Shown: positions 47,378 through 57,694, counted from the first letter of the stretch. The stretch is 64,000 nucleotides of DNA from an uncultured Prochlorococcus sp. (GCA_902621675.1 CACNMX010000001.1:1-64000), one strand, 5' to 3'. A program made the numbers and translations. Notes: generated by a model not told the origin, from the sequence alone.

Positions 47378-48497
47378 AGGCTTGTTCTATTATTTTTTGA
47401 TCATCAGTAATATAAATTACTGGAGAGTATATATCTTTTAAAAGTACTAAATTTAATCTATTTTTTTTTCCTTTTTTATCTTTCATTGCAATTTCAGTTA
47501 GCTTTTTTAAAAGTTCTTCTTTTGATAATTTAAGCTTCTTTAAATAATCATTTTGAATTTTGGTTGGCAATCCAAAAGTCTTTAAAAGGTTTCTTACACT
47601 ACTTATATTTTTTGTATGGTAAAGTTTATCACTCAAATAGAGACATGAAATTAAACCTAAACTTACAGCTTCTCCATGCCTGTAGTATTCTTCTGTTTTT
47701 AAATCTTGAAGACTTTCGATTGCATGGCCGAATGTATGGCCTAAATTTAGAAATAAACGTTTGTTCTTTTCCGAAATGTCGTTTTCAGTAAAGTGTAGTT
47801 TATAGGATATGGATAGACTCAATATTTCTTCCATTAAGGTTGTTTTTTTTGCAATAATTTTTTCTTTATCCAAACTTCTGATTTTTTCAAGTAAATCTCC
47901 TTTTTTTAAAAGACTAACTTTTAAAATCTCGGCAAATCCCGCCAAAATATCTCTTTCAGGAAGACTTTCTAAGAACCTTGTAAATATTATTGTAAAAATA
48001 GGATGTTTATAGGTGCCGAGGGTATTTACATGACAAGAAGTATTTACTGCAGTTTTTCCACCTATCGCAGAATCTGTCATTGATAATAAATTTGAAGGGA
48101 TATGAGCCAGAGAAACTCCTCTGAAATATATAGAAGACAAAAAACCTATTAAGTCTCCGATAACTCCACCACCTAATGAAATAAAAAGAGAGTCTCTTTG
48201 AACATTTTTTTTTAATAGCCATTGCGCTAATTTCTCAATTGTTTGAAGGCTTTTTGACTGTTTGCCGGGTTTTAATCGACGTATAATAACTTCAGTATCT
48301 TGCAAGTTATAACTTTTGAACATAGAAAGTATTTCATCAGTGCTTTTAAATTCTTCTATATAACTATCTACAAAGAGGACAACTTTACTGAATTTTGTTA
48401 AATGTTTTTGTACTTCACACTTTAAATACTCAAGTTCAGAGCATATGTAAATAGGATACGAATAAGAATTATTTGGATAAGCTTGAATTATGTTCAT
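47361..48497 (-). CDS. 3-dehydroquinate synthase (AroB) family sugar-phosphate cyclase, divergent
   Basis: LFISLGGGVIGDLIGFLSSIYFRGVSLAHIPSNLLSMTDSAIGGKTAVN; FAEILKVSLL; NLGHTFGHAIE; YRHGEAVSLGL. Confidence 0.88.
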   Translation of the reverse strand: MNIIQAYPNNSYSYPIYICSELEYLKCEVQKHLTKFSKVVLFVDSYIEEFKSTDEILSMFKSYNLQDTEVIIRRLKPGKQSKSLQTIEKLAQWLLKKNVQRDSLFISLGGGVIGDLIGFLSSIYFRGVSLAHIPSNLLSMTDSAIGGKTAVNTSCHVNTLGTYKHPIFTIIFTRFLESLPERDILAGFAEILKVSLLKKGDLLEKIRSLDKEKIIAKKTTLMEEILSLSISYKLHFTENDISEKNKRLFLNLGHTFGHAIESLQDLKTEEYYRHGEAVSLGLISCLYLSDKLYHTKNISSVRNLLKTFGLPTKIQNDYLKKLKLSKEELLKKLTEIAMKDKKGKKNRLNLVLLKDIYSPVIYITDDQKIIEQAFEKLF

Positions 48498-49298
48498 TTA
48501 ATTATTTTGTTCTTGTACTAATTTGATCGCTTTTAAATAATCAGATTCAGTATCAATTGAAAATGTTTCTGAATAAGATTTTGGACTAAATATAGGAATA
48601 TCATTTTCTAATGCTCTTAAAAGTTCAATATCTTCAAGTGATTCAAGATATGTTTGACCTAAATTTGAATATTTCTCAAGTGCTTTATTTGTAAAACCAA
48701 TAACAGATAAATGTTTCATAAATACTAACCTACCAATAGTTGATTTCTCTTCTTTATGATTAAAAGGTATTAATGATCTGCTAAGGTATCTTACCTTAGA
48801 TTCTGAATCTATGGCCATTTTTACAACACTAATGTTGTTAGCATCCTCTTTAGAAATTATTTGATGAGGGAGAATAATTCCAGAGTTATCGAAAGGTTTA
48901 TCAAAATTATTGCTCAAATTTAAATAAACTAAATTTAGAATCTCAGAATTAACGAATGGCTCATCTCCTTGCACATCAATAATATAGTCTGATTTAATCT
49001 TGTTCTGAGTTAAAGCTTCAGCAATTCTCTCTGTGCCATTTTTGGGATTGCTACTTGTTTTTAAATAAGGAATATTTTCTGATTTAAGGTAATTAATTAT
49101 TTCATCGGAATCTGTACAAACAAATATTGAAGAAGTTACTGGAAGAGATTCAGTGCTTTTAAGAGTATTTTTGTAAACTAAGCCAATAAGTCTATTATTC
49201 CCAATCTTGAGTAGAGCTTTTCCTGGCAATCTTCTTGAATTAAGTCTGCATGGTATTAAGATTGTTAGTTTTTTATGAATTAGCAAGCCAACCTCCAT
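48498..49298 (-). CDS. CMP-KDO synthetase-like cytidylyltransferase
   Basis: LTILIPCRLNSRRLPGKALLKIG; GTERIAEAL; DYIIDVQGDEPFVN. Confidence 0.88.
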   Translation of the reverse strand: MEVGLLIHKKLTILIPCRLNSRRLPGKALLKIGNNRLIGLVYKNTLKSTESLPVTSSIFVCTDSDEIINYLKSENIPYLKTSSNPKNGTERIAEALTQNKIKSDYIIDVQGDEPFVNSEILNLVYLNLSNNFDKPFDNSGIILPHQIISKEDANNISVVKMAIDSESKVRYLSRSLIPFNHKEEKSTIGRLVFMKHLSVIGFTNKALEKYSNLGQTYLESLEDIELLRALENDIPIFSPKSYSETFSIDTESDYLKAIKLVQEQNN

Positions 49299-50013
49299 CT
49301 ACGGTTAACTTTTGGCCAGTGATGTAACTACTTTGAGAGCTTAAAAGAAAATTTATACAATTACAAATTTCTTCTGATTCTCCCCACCTTGACATAGGTA
49401 TTCTTTTAATGGTCCATTCATACAATAGGGGCAAGTTATTTATAAAATTCTCAGAATAAGATGTTTTTGTAAAACCAGGAGCAATTGAATTAAATCTAGA
49501 TTTATTGTTTTTCATAGCTGTTGACCTTATTAATGATTCAGATGCGGCTTTTGTCGCTCCATAATCATCAAGATTAATAAATCCTACAGATGACACGATA
49601 GAGGATACATAAACTAATGAAATATTTTTATTTATGATCTTTAAATTTATCAAACAGAGGATGAGTTCCCTTAAGCTGAAATAGTTTACTTTCCATAGAT
49701 TTTCTAGATCATTATTATTTACCTTCTCTAAATCATTTCGGCATCTAAGACCGGCATTAACTAAATATTTATTAGGATATTTCTTGAAAAAATTTATACT
49801 CTCAGAAAAACACTTTTCAAGATCATTTTTGTTAGAGGCATCTCCTTGAATTAATAGAACTCTATCATTATATTTTTCAAGATCTTTCATATTGTTTATT
49901 GTGGATCTATATAAGCCAACGACTTTATTTTCTAAAGGATTAGATTCGAGCCAATTTGATATCATCTCTCTCCCAATTCCTTTTCCGCAGCCAGTAATAA
50001 AAAGAATACTCAT
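49273..50013 (-). CDS. Short-chain dehydrogenase/reductase
   Basis: SILFITGCGKGIGREMISNWL; YGATKAASESLIRSTAM; GQKLTVDGGWLANS. Confidence 0.9.
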   Translation of the reverse strand: MSILFITGCGKGIGREMISNWLESNPLENKVVGLYRSTINNMKDLEKYNDRVLLIQGDASNKNDLEKCFSESINFFKKYPNKYLVNAGLRCRNDLEKVNNNDLENLWKVNYFSLRELILCLINLKIINKNISLVYVSSIVSSVGFINLDDYGATKAASESLIRSTAMKNNKSRFNSIAPGFTKTSYSENFINNLPLLYEWTIKRIPMSRWGESEEICNCINFLLSSQSSYITGQKLTVDGGWLANS

Positions 50014-50014
50014 T

Positions 50015-50947
50015 TTAAGAAAAATAATTTTCGTTTTTTAAGCTTTCAATCATAGACTTTATCCCCTCTTCGAGATTGATCTCAGTTTTGATTCCAGTTA
50101 ATTCTTCTAGAAGTTTTGTACAGCCTAACATTCTTTTAATATCGCCAGATGTACCTTCTTTCTCAATTATTATTAATTTCTTATTTAACAAATTACTTAT
50201 TAATTCTATTATCTCGCTAACTTTAACCTCCTTCCCTGAACAGATATTTATTTCTTTATTAAAAAGTTTTTGGTTATTTTCAATTTTTTTTAAGAATCGC
50301 AGAACATCAAAGATATGAACAAAATCTCTTGATCTATCAAGACTTCCTTTTACTATAATGTTCTTTCCTTCAATTGCTTGGGCTAGATAGATAGATAACA
50401 TACCTTGACTAAGATTTTTTAAATTTTGTCCAGGTCCATAAATATTAAATAATCTCAGAGATGTTACATTTAAATTACTACTTGAATATGATTTAAGATA
50501 AGCCTCACTTGCTCTTTTCCCTATGGCATAAAAATTTTTACCTGAAAGGGGCGAGGTTTCATTTTTTGGCATGGACCCATCTCCTCCATATACGGACATT
50601 GAACTTGCAAAAATAATATGACATTTATAGTTTGACTCAGAGACATGTTTTAGTATCTTTAAAGTTGATCTTGTATTTGTATCTAAATCATAAATTGGAT
50701 CGCTATAAGAAATTTCTACAGAACTTTGACCCGCAAAATGATAAATAACATCATAATTATTCTTAAATACTTGACTTAAATCATCTTTGCCAACATCAAG
50801 ATTAAAAAAGTTTTTAATACCTTTAAGATTTCTTATGTCACCTGTTCTTAAATTATCTACAACAAAAACTTCATATCCTCTTTTTAATAAGTCCCTAGCA
50901 ATATGTCCACCTATAAAACCAGCTCCTCCTGTAACTAAAGCTCTCAT
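50015..50947 (-). CDS. NAD-dependent sugar epimerase/dehydratase (GalE-like)
   Basis: MRALVTGGAGFIGGHIARDLLKRGYEVFVVDNLRTG; ASSMSVYGG; YAIGKRASEAYL. Confidence 0.92.
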   Translation of the reverse strand: MRALVTGGAGFIGGHIARDLLKRGYEVFVVDNLRTGDIRNLKGIKNFFNLDVGKDDLSQVFKNNYDVIYHFAGQSSVEISYSDPIYDLDTNTRSTLKILKHVSESNYKCHIIFASSMSVYGGDGSMPKNETSPLSGKNFYAIGKRASEAYLKSYSSSNLNVTSLRLFNIYGPGQNLKNLSQGMLSIYLAQAIEGKNIIVKGSLDRSRDFVHIFDVLRFLKKIENNQKLFNKEINICSGKEVKVSEIIELISNLLNKKLIIIEKEGTSGDIKRMLGCTKLLEELTGIKTEINLEEGIKSMIESLKNENYFS

Positions 50948-51019
50948 GAAAAATGTTTTTTGATATTATATTCTTTTTGTAGTTAATAATTTTTGATTAA
51001 ATATATTGAGTAACAATTT

Positions 51020-52429
51020 TTATTTACCTCTACCTATTTCCCAAATATTTATTCCATTTTTTCTCGCAACTTCAACATTGGATATTGATCTTGTATCAAA
51101 TAGCCAAGATGGTCGTCTCATCTTTTTAGAAAGAGAATCCCAATCTAAATTCTTAAATTCATCCCATTCTGTAAGAATTACAACTGCATCAATATTATCA
51201 AAAGAATCATTAATTGATTTTGATTTAATCCAGGATCCTTTATTATCAGAAATTTTTTTTGAGTCTCTTGGAGAGCTATTAAGTTCTTTTGCAATTTGCT
51301 CTTTTGTAACTCTTGGGTCATAAATTTGAAGGATTGCACCTTCATCAATCAAGCTAGTACAGATATTGATTGCTCTTGACTCTCTAGTATCATTAGTATT
51401 TGCTTTAAATGCAAATCCTAGAATCGCAATCTTTTTATCTTTAAGAGTTCCAAAAAGAGAATTTACAATAATTTCGGTTATTCGATTTGATTGCCAAGAG
51501 TTAATATCAATAACTTTTTGCCAATAACTAGATACTTCCTCAAGACCAAAATGATTACATATATATATTAAATTTAAAATATCTTTTTTAAAACAACTTC
51601 CCCCAAAACCAGGGCCTGCATTTAGGAAAAGTGGTCCTATCCTACTATCAGCTCCAATAGCTAGTGAGACTTCTTTTATATTTGCACCTGTTTTTTCACA
51701 TAAAGCAGATATTGAATTAATAGAACTTATTCTTTGGGCTAAAAAAGCATTTGCAATTAATTTAGCAAGTTCAGAACTCCAAAGATCAGTGGTTAGTATC
51801 TTATCTTTAACTATCCATCTAGAGTAAATATTTGTGATGATTTTTAAGGCTTCTTCATCTTCTCCTCCAATTAAAACCCTATCAGGATTTCTAAGATTTT
51901 CTATAGCAGTTCCTTCAGATAAAAATTCTGGATTAGAAATAATAGAAAAATTTTTATTTTCCTGATTATCAATTTTAGAGGATAATAAAATTTCTTTTAT
52001 AGTTTTTGCAGTATTTACTGGAAGAGTACTTTTTTCTACTACAACTGTATAACCTTTTGCAAACTTTGCTATTTGGCGGGCAGATGATTCAACCCATTTT
52101 AGATCTATGGCTTGACCAGCACCAATTCCAGATTCTTTGGTGGGTGTGTTTACTGAAATAAATATGATGTCAGCTATTGAAATATTTTTTTCAATATCAG
52201 TAGAGAAAAATAAGTTTTTACCTCTCTGTTCATTTACTATCTCTTTTAAACCCGGTTCATATATTGGTAAATCATCTAAATTTTTTGAATTCCATTTTTC
52301 AATTTTATTTTTGTTGATATCAACTATGGTTACTTTTATATTTGGACATTTTTCTGCAATTACTGCCATGGTAGGACCTCCAACATATCCTGCTCCTATA
52401 CAGCAAATATTTTTTATTTCTTTAGGCAT
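51020..52429 (-). CDS. ugd: UDP-glucose 6-dehydrogenase
   Basis: ICCIGAGYVGGPTMAVIAEKCPNIKVTIVDINKNKIEKWNS; VVEKSTLPVNTAKTI; GPGFGGSCFKKDILNL. Confidence 0.94.
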   Translation of the reverse strand: MPKEIKNICCIGAGYVGGPTMAVIAEKCPNIKVTIVDINKNKIEKWNSKNLDDLPIYEPGLKEIVNEQRGKNLFFSTDIEKNISIADIIFISVNTPTKESGIGAGQAIDLKWVESSARQIAKFAKGYTVVVEKSTLPVNTAKTIKEILLSSKIDNQENKNFSIISNPEFLSEGTAIENLRNPDRVLIGGEDEEALKIITNIYSRWIVKDKILTTDLWSSELAKLIANAFLAQRISSINSISALCEKTGANIKEVSLAIGADSRIGPLFLNAGPGFGGSCFKKDILNLIYICNHFGLEEVSSYWQKVIDINSWQSNRITEIIVNSLFGTLKDKKIAILGFAFKANTNDTRESRAINICTSLIDEGAILQIYDPRVTKEQIAKELNSSPRDSKKISDNKGSWIKSKSINDSFDNIDAVVILTEWDEFKNLDWDSLSKKMRRPSWLFDTRSISNVEVARKNGINIWEIGRGK

Positions 52430-52436
52430 AAAGTTT

Positions 52437-53369
52437 TTATGTATTTTTAAAATTTCGGATTGTCAAATCTAAACCTGTATCCAAATCAATTTTTGGATAC
52501 CAATCTAAAATTTCTTTTGCCAATGAAATATCAGGTTTTCTTCTTTTTGGCTCATCTTGGGGTAAAGGCATATTTTTAATTGACTCATTTAAACATAATT
52601 TATCATGAATTTTTCTAGATAAGCTTCTTATACTGATTTCTTCATTGCTGCCAATATTAATTGGCTTGGAGTAGTTTGTATTCATAAGTTTTATTAATCC
52701 ACTTACTAAATCATCAATAAAGCAGAAAGATCGTGTTTGAGAACCATCCCCATAAATTGTTAGCGGTTTTTTTTCTAAACCTTGATAAATGAAATTACTA
52801 ATTACCCTACCATCTGATCTCAACATTCTAGGTCCATATGCGTTAAAAATCCTAGCAATTTTTGTAGGTATTTTATATAAACTATTGAAATCTGTGCAAA
52901 TTGATTCAGATATTCTTTTGCCTTCTTCGTAACAACTTCTTTTGCCAGTTGGGTTTACATTCCCAAAATAATTTTCTTTCTGAGGATGAATGTTTGGGTC
53001 GCCATATATTTCGCTTGAACTTGCCAACAAAAATTCACTTTCATTTTGATAGGCATAATCGAGCAAATTTAATAGACCCAAAAGAATTGTTTTTGTGGTT
53101 TTTAAGGGATCTTTTTGATATTTTTTTGGAGAACCTGGACAAGCAAGATGCCAAATTCTATCTACTTTAAAATTGAAACCTTCTTTTGAAATAGATGTAA
53201 CATCAGAATTTAAAAATTTAAAATTTTTTTTATTTGTCCATTTTTCAATATTCTTAAATGAGCCAGTAGATAAATTATCTAAACATATAACTTCTTCATC
53301 TTTTGATAGCAATTTTTCAGTTAAGTTAGAGCCTATAAATCCTGCACCACCTGTAATAAGATTTTTCAA
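52437..53369 (-). CDS. UDP-glucuronate decarboxylase (UDP-xylose synthase)-like
   Basis: NLITGGAGFIGSNLTEKLLSKDEEVICLDNLSTGSFKNI; HLACPGSPKKYQKDPLKTTKTILLGLLNLLDYA; NPTGKRSCYEEGKRISE. Confidence 0.92.
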   Translation of the reverse strand: MKNLITGGAGFIGSNLTEKLLSKDEEVICLDNLSTGSFKNIEKWTNKKNFKFLNSDVTSISKEGFNFKVDRIWHLACPGSPKKYQKDPLKTTKTILLGLLNLLDYAYQNESEFLLASSSEIYGDPNIHPQKENYFGNVNPTGKRSCYEEGKRISESICTDFNSLYKIPTKIARIFNAYGPRMLRSDGRVISNFIYQGLEKKPLTIYGDGSQTRSFCFIDDLVSGLIKLMNTNYSKPINIGSNEEISIRSLSRKIHDKLCLNESIKNMPLPQDEPKRRKPDISLAKEILDWYPKIDLDTGLDLTIRNFKNT

Positions 53370-53544
53370 ATAATTCTTGAATTTTTTAAATTATAAATTA
53401 AATAGTGAAATTTGATGCATAAAACTTTATAAATTTATTATCAAATTTTTTTATTCTTTTTTAAATAATATCCAAAAATAAAAAGTTAACTTTTGATTTA
53501 AAGTGTTGAATATAATAAAAATAACGCATAATAAAAAATTATTT

Positions 53545-54585
53545 ATGAAGAATATTCTTTTAACAGGCGGATTAGGATTTATAGGAAGTCATACTATTAT
53601 CTCACTCATACAAAAGGGCTGCAAAGTTTATGTTGTTGATTCATGTGTAAATAGTAGAAGAGAAGTTATAAATGACATAAATAAGATTCTTGGGGGAAAT
53701 ATAAATTTATATTTAAGATTTTTTGAGGGAGATATTAGAAATTCTCTTTTGCTTGATCAAATTTTTAAAGAAGCTTTAATTGAGAAAACTAAAATCGATG
53801 CAGTTGTACATTTCGCTGCTTTGAAGTCGTCAGAACAATCAATAAAAAATCCTCTTTTGTATTGGGATAATAATTTAAATGGTACGATTTCATTATTAAA
53901 TAAAATGGATAAATATGAATGTAATAATTTAGTTTTTAGCAGTTCGGCTTATATTTATGGGCTATCTGACCAAGAATTTATTAGTGAAAAGGAAGAAATT
54001 AATCCAACTACTCCCTATGGTAAAACTAAAGCAGCTATAGAATTGCTTTTGAATGATTTATATAAAAGTAACTCAAAAAAGTGGAAAATTATTAATCTTA
54101 GGTATTTTAACCCAATAGGCTGCCATACTTCAGGGTTGCTTGGAGAATTTCCTCAAGGAAAGCCAAATAATATATTTCCAATTATTTTGAGAATAGCATC
54201 AGGTGATTGCAATAAATTAAAAATATATGGAAACAATTGGCCTACTAAAGATGGAACCTGCATAAGAGATTACATACATGTTATGGATCTTGCTGATGCA
54301 CATATTGCAGCTCTTGATTATTTAGAAAAATCTAAATCTATTTTTAAAACTTTTAATATTGGTACTGGGAAAGGAACAAGTGTACTAGAGTTAGTGAATG
54401 CTTTTAGCGAAGTTAATAATATAAAGCTTCCTTACGAATTTGTAGATAGAAGAAATGGTGATGTTTCAAATTTAGTTGCTGATAATTCACTTGCAATTTC
54501 TAATCTAGATTGGAGGCCTAAAAATGAATTAAGTGATATGTGTATCGATGGTTGGAGGTGGAGAAAAAAATTTTTAAAACCGTAA
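53545..54585 (+). CDS. galE: UDP-glucose 4-epimerase
   Basis: ORF opens at 53503; ATG at 53545 precedes MKNILLTGGLGFIGSHTIISLI; VVHFAALKSSEQS; SSSAYIYG; LRYFNPIGCHTSGLLGEFPQGKPNNIFP. Confidence 0.93.
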   Translation: MKNILLTGGLGFIGSHTIISLIQKGCKVYVVDSCVNSRREVINDINKILGGNINLYLRFFEGDIRNSLLLDQIFKEALIEKTKIDAVVHFAALKSSEQSIKNPLLYWDNNLNGTISLLNKMDKYECNNLVFSSSAYIYGLSDQEFISEKEEINPTTPYGKTKAAIELLLNDLYKSNSKKWKIINLRYFNPIGCHTSGLLGEFPQGKPNNIFPIILRIASGDCNKLKIYGNNWPTKDGTCIRDYIHVMDLADAHIAALDYLEKSKSIFKTFNIGTGKGTSVLELVNAFSEVNNIKLPYEFVDRRNGDVSNLVADNSLAISNLDWRPKNELSDMCIDGWRWRKKFLKP

Positions 54586-54634
54586 ATTGAAAATAGGTAA
54601 TTTCTTAAAAAAAAATTTTTTGATTTAAGTAAGA

Positions 54635-55660
54635 TTAATTGATTTGATAGTAATTTTTATACCAATCTATGAAATTTTTAATGCCAATTAAAACTGAGGT
54701 TTTTGGTTTGAACTGAATATATTTTTCTAAAAGATCACCATCTGCAAAAGTTTTTGGAACGTCACCTGGCTGTAAAGGTAAAAATTCTTTTTTGGCTTTA
54801 ATATTTAAACAATCTTCGATTGCTTTAATATAGTTCATTAAAAGTACTGGTTCTGAATTACCAATATTGAAAATTCGGTATGGTGCCCAGCTAGTCATTG
54901 GTTTTGGATTCTTTGGGTCGAAATTATTATCAGGCAATGCTTTTTTAAATATTAATCTGTAAATACTTTCAACAACATCATCTATGTAGGTAAAATCTCT
55001 AACCATATTTCCATTATTGAACACCTGAATTGGTTCTCCCTCTAAAATAGATTTTGTAAAAAGAGAAAGTGCCATGTCAGGTCGTCCCCATGGCCCGTAA
55101 ACAGTAAAAAATCTTAATCCAGTAGTCGGCAAATTATATATGTGGCTGTAAGAATGAGCCATTAATTCATTTGATCTTTTAGAAGCTGCATATAAACTTA
55201 CAGGATGATCAATACTATCAATCTCAGAAAATGGAATTTTTTCGTTTCCTCCATAAACAGAACTGCTACTAGCATATAAGAGGTGTTCTACATTAAAAAT
55301 TCTGCAACATTCAAGTATATTTGAAAAACCCACTAAGTTTGATTGAACATAAGACATTGGATTAATGGTTGAATATCTTACTCCAGCCTGACCAGCAAGA
55401 TTAATAACAAATTTTATTTTGCATCCTTGAAATAGATCCTTAAGATCTTTGAAATTAGAAATATCTAATGTATAAAATTTTGACGAACAATTATTTCGTT
55501 TGGATAAAATTTCTAATTCTCTTAATCTATCTTTTTTTAAATTAACATCATAATAAGAATTGAAGTTATCTATACCAATTACGTTGATTTTTTTGTTTAG
55601 AAGTTTTTTTGTAATGTGGAAACCAATAAATCCTGCAAATCCAGTAACTAATATATCCAT
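54635..55660 (-). CDS. NAD-dependent epimerase, UDP-glucuronate 4-epimerase-like
   Basis: MDILVTGFAGFIGFHITKKLLNKKINVIGIDNFNSYYDVNLKKDRL; AGQAGVRYSTINPMSYVQSNLVGFSNILE; FTVYGPWGRPDMALSLFTK. Confidence 0.93.
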   Translation of the reverse strand: MDILVTGFAGFIGFHITKKLLNKKINVIGIDNFNSYYDVNLKKDRLRELEILSKRNNCSSKFYTLDISNFKDLKDLFQGCKIKFVINLAGQAGVRYSTINPMSYVQSNLVGFSNILECCRIFNVEHLLYASSSSVYGGNEKIPFSEIDSIDHPVSLYAASKRSNELMAHSYSHIYNLPTTGLRFFTVYGPWGRPDMALSLFTKSILEGEPIQVFNNGNMVRDFTYIDDVVESIYRLIFKKALPDNNFDPKNPKPMTSWAPYRIFNIGNSEPVLLMNYIKAIEDCLNIKAKKEFLPLQPGDVPKTFADGDLLEKYIQFKPKTSVLIGIKNFIDWYKNYYQIN

Positions 55661-55663
55661 ATT

Positions 55664-55885
55664 TCAATTCCTAAAAATTAAATCTTCTTCTTTTGAAGAA
55701 TATATAAATTCAGTTAAAAACTCTTGTAAATATGATTTAGCTTCCCAAACAAAAATGGAAATTTTACTAATAAATAAAATTTTTATTTTTATTCCATGAA
55801 TTTTATATCTCTTATTTAATAAAACATCAGATAAATAACTTCTATCTTGCTCTTTATTTTCACTACGGAGAGCTTTTTTCTTCAT
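55664..55885 (-). CDS. Small hypothetical ORF
   Basis: 73 aa, ORF only; no recognised motif. Confidence 0.3.
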   Translation of the reverse strand: MKKKALRSENKEQDRSYLSDVLLNKRYKIHGIKIKILFISKISIFVWEAKSYLQEFLTEFIYSSKEEDLIFRN

Positions 55886-56025
55886 ATCTATTTAGAGGGA
55901 AAAAATAATTTTCTTCTTTATAGATTACCAAATCATAAGATCTGTTAAATATTGTCATCTTTGTTATGAATTGTTTTTTATTAAAAATAATATTCTTAAA
56001 TTTTATTTGAAAAACTAAAAAGGAC

Positions 56026-57357
56026 TCAAATATCAATTAAGTTTTTATTTGAATATATACATTTTGATCCGGCTAAAATAATCCAAAAACTGATAGCTAT
56101 TTTATAGTCATAATAAGTTACATCAAATAAGTAAGAAAAACTTACAACTAATGCTGAAATAGACCAACCTAAATCAGTTATAAAGCTTTGATGGACCTTA
56201 GGAACAATTATTCTCTGAATATAACTTAATGATTTTAAGCTTATAATTGAAAAATTTATATATATCAATAAAGCAGAGGTTAGCCCGTAGTTTGTAGCAA
56301 TATCAAGAATTAGATTATGAGAGTGATGTTGAAAGGAATTACTATCCAAATTATAAAAATATTGAAAAGAATTTGCTCCCCATCCAAAAATTGGTCTTTC
56401 TCCTATGAAATCAACAGTCTTTGTCCAAATTTTTATTCTTGGACTCTCAAGTATATTACTAAAATTCAGTTGTAAAAATTTATCTTTCAATTGATCAGGT
56501 ATGGTACCAGAAACGTCCTGTACTATTAAAAAATAAATTAAAAATAAAATTAATATAAAAAATATTGTTGAAGCTAATTTCTTAAAGCTGGATAACTTTA
56601 AGACATTATCGATGAATAATTTGATAGTTAAAAATGAACCAATTAGACCATTGCGAGAATAAGTCAAAAATAATGAAAACAAAATAACTAAAGTTAATGA
56701 AAGCGGGAGAAAATTGATTATGTTCATTTTTTTTAAAGTGTATATTAATATTGATAAAGCCAAAGGTAATATCATTAAAAGGTAAATACTATAGTAATTC
56801 GGGTTATTAAAAAAGCTTGTTAATCCACTAACGCATTCACCATTTATGCTAATTATTTCTGATTCAGTCATTGACGAGCATAGAGGTCTTTGGAAAATAA
56901 CAATAAGACCGAAAAACAACTTAAAAGGTCCGTTTAAATTTAAAAAATACTGTCCTAAACCACTTAATAAAATTGGTGTTGAACCAATTAAAAAACAATA
57001 TAATGATTCTTTTCTGGCTTTTTCAGTTTGTAAGAAATATTGTAATCCCCAAAAAACATAAAAATATGGAATCCAATTAAAAAGACCTAACCAAGTATTG
57101 AGATTATTATTAATTAGAAAATCTTTATTTTGAATATTATTTACAATGCTGCTTAAGATCATTAAAAATCCAGAAATTAAAAAAGGATAATTATATTTAT
57201 CTTTAAGAAACTTGTCTCTTGTTTTTAAAAAACCAATACTTGAGGAGATTAGTGCTAATAGAGCAGAAATTATTGGCAGAATCTGAATTAATAGAATACA
57301 TAATTTAAGATAAATATACCCTTTTTCTGTTGAAAATAACTTTTTGAAAGAATTCAC
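56026..57357 (-). CDS. O-antigen ligase-like (WaaL family) membrane protein
   Basis: Multi-TM; SGLTSFFNNPNYYSIYLLMILPLAL; LTYSRNGLIGSF; GWGANSFQYFYN...HHSHNLILDIATNYG. Confidence 0.82.
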   Translation of the reverse strand: MNSFKKLFSTEKGYIYLKLCILLIQILPIISALLALISSSIGFLKTRDKFLKDKYNYPFLISGFLMILSSIVNNIQNKDFLINNNLNTWLGLFNWIPYFYVFWGLQYFLQTEKARKESLYCFLIGSTPILLSGLGQYFLNLNGPFKLFFGLIVIFQRPLCSSMTESEIISINGECVSGLTSFFNNPNYYSIYLLMILPLALSILIYTLKKMNIINFLPLSLTLVILFSLFLTYSRNGLIGSFLTIKLFIDNVLKLSSFKKLASTIFFILILFLIYFLIVQDVSGTIPDQLKDKFLQLNFSNILESPRIKIWTKTVDFIGERPIFGWGANSFQYFYNLDSNSFQHHSHNLILDIATNYGLTSALLIYINFSIISLKSLSYIQRIIVPKVHQSFITDLGWSISALVVSFSYLFDVTYYDYKIAISFWIILAGSKCIYSNKNLIDI

Positions 57358-57386
57358 TTTTGTATTATTACTTGTTCAATTTGAAA

Positions 57387-57460
<74 letters not shown>

Positions 57461-57694
57461 ATGCAATTGTTAAAGCGCATTTTGGGGTCACTAACTTCTC
57501 ATTGGAAATTATTCACAGTATTAAAAATGTATAACTCTTCAACAGTTTAATTTTACTAAGCGATAGAAAACCAAACAAGCTTTTGAATGTTTTATTACAT
57601 ATTAAATTTTCTTTAAATAACTCTTCCTTAGAGATCATCAAATCTTTCTATATCATCTTTTTAGTAATAATATGTTTATAGAGTAGAAATATTT

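Noticed and set aside
48007-48222. Minus-strand 71 aa ORF inside the AroB-like gene
   Set aside because: Out-of-frame within a well-supported CDS; no motif
55664-55885. 73 aa ORF as a functional peptide or toxin
   Set aside because: No motif, no partner gene and a very AT-rich context; listed only as a low-confidence ORF
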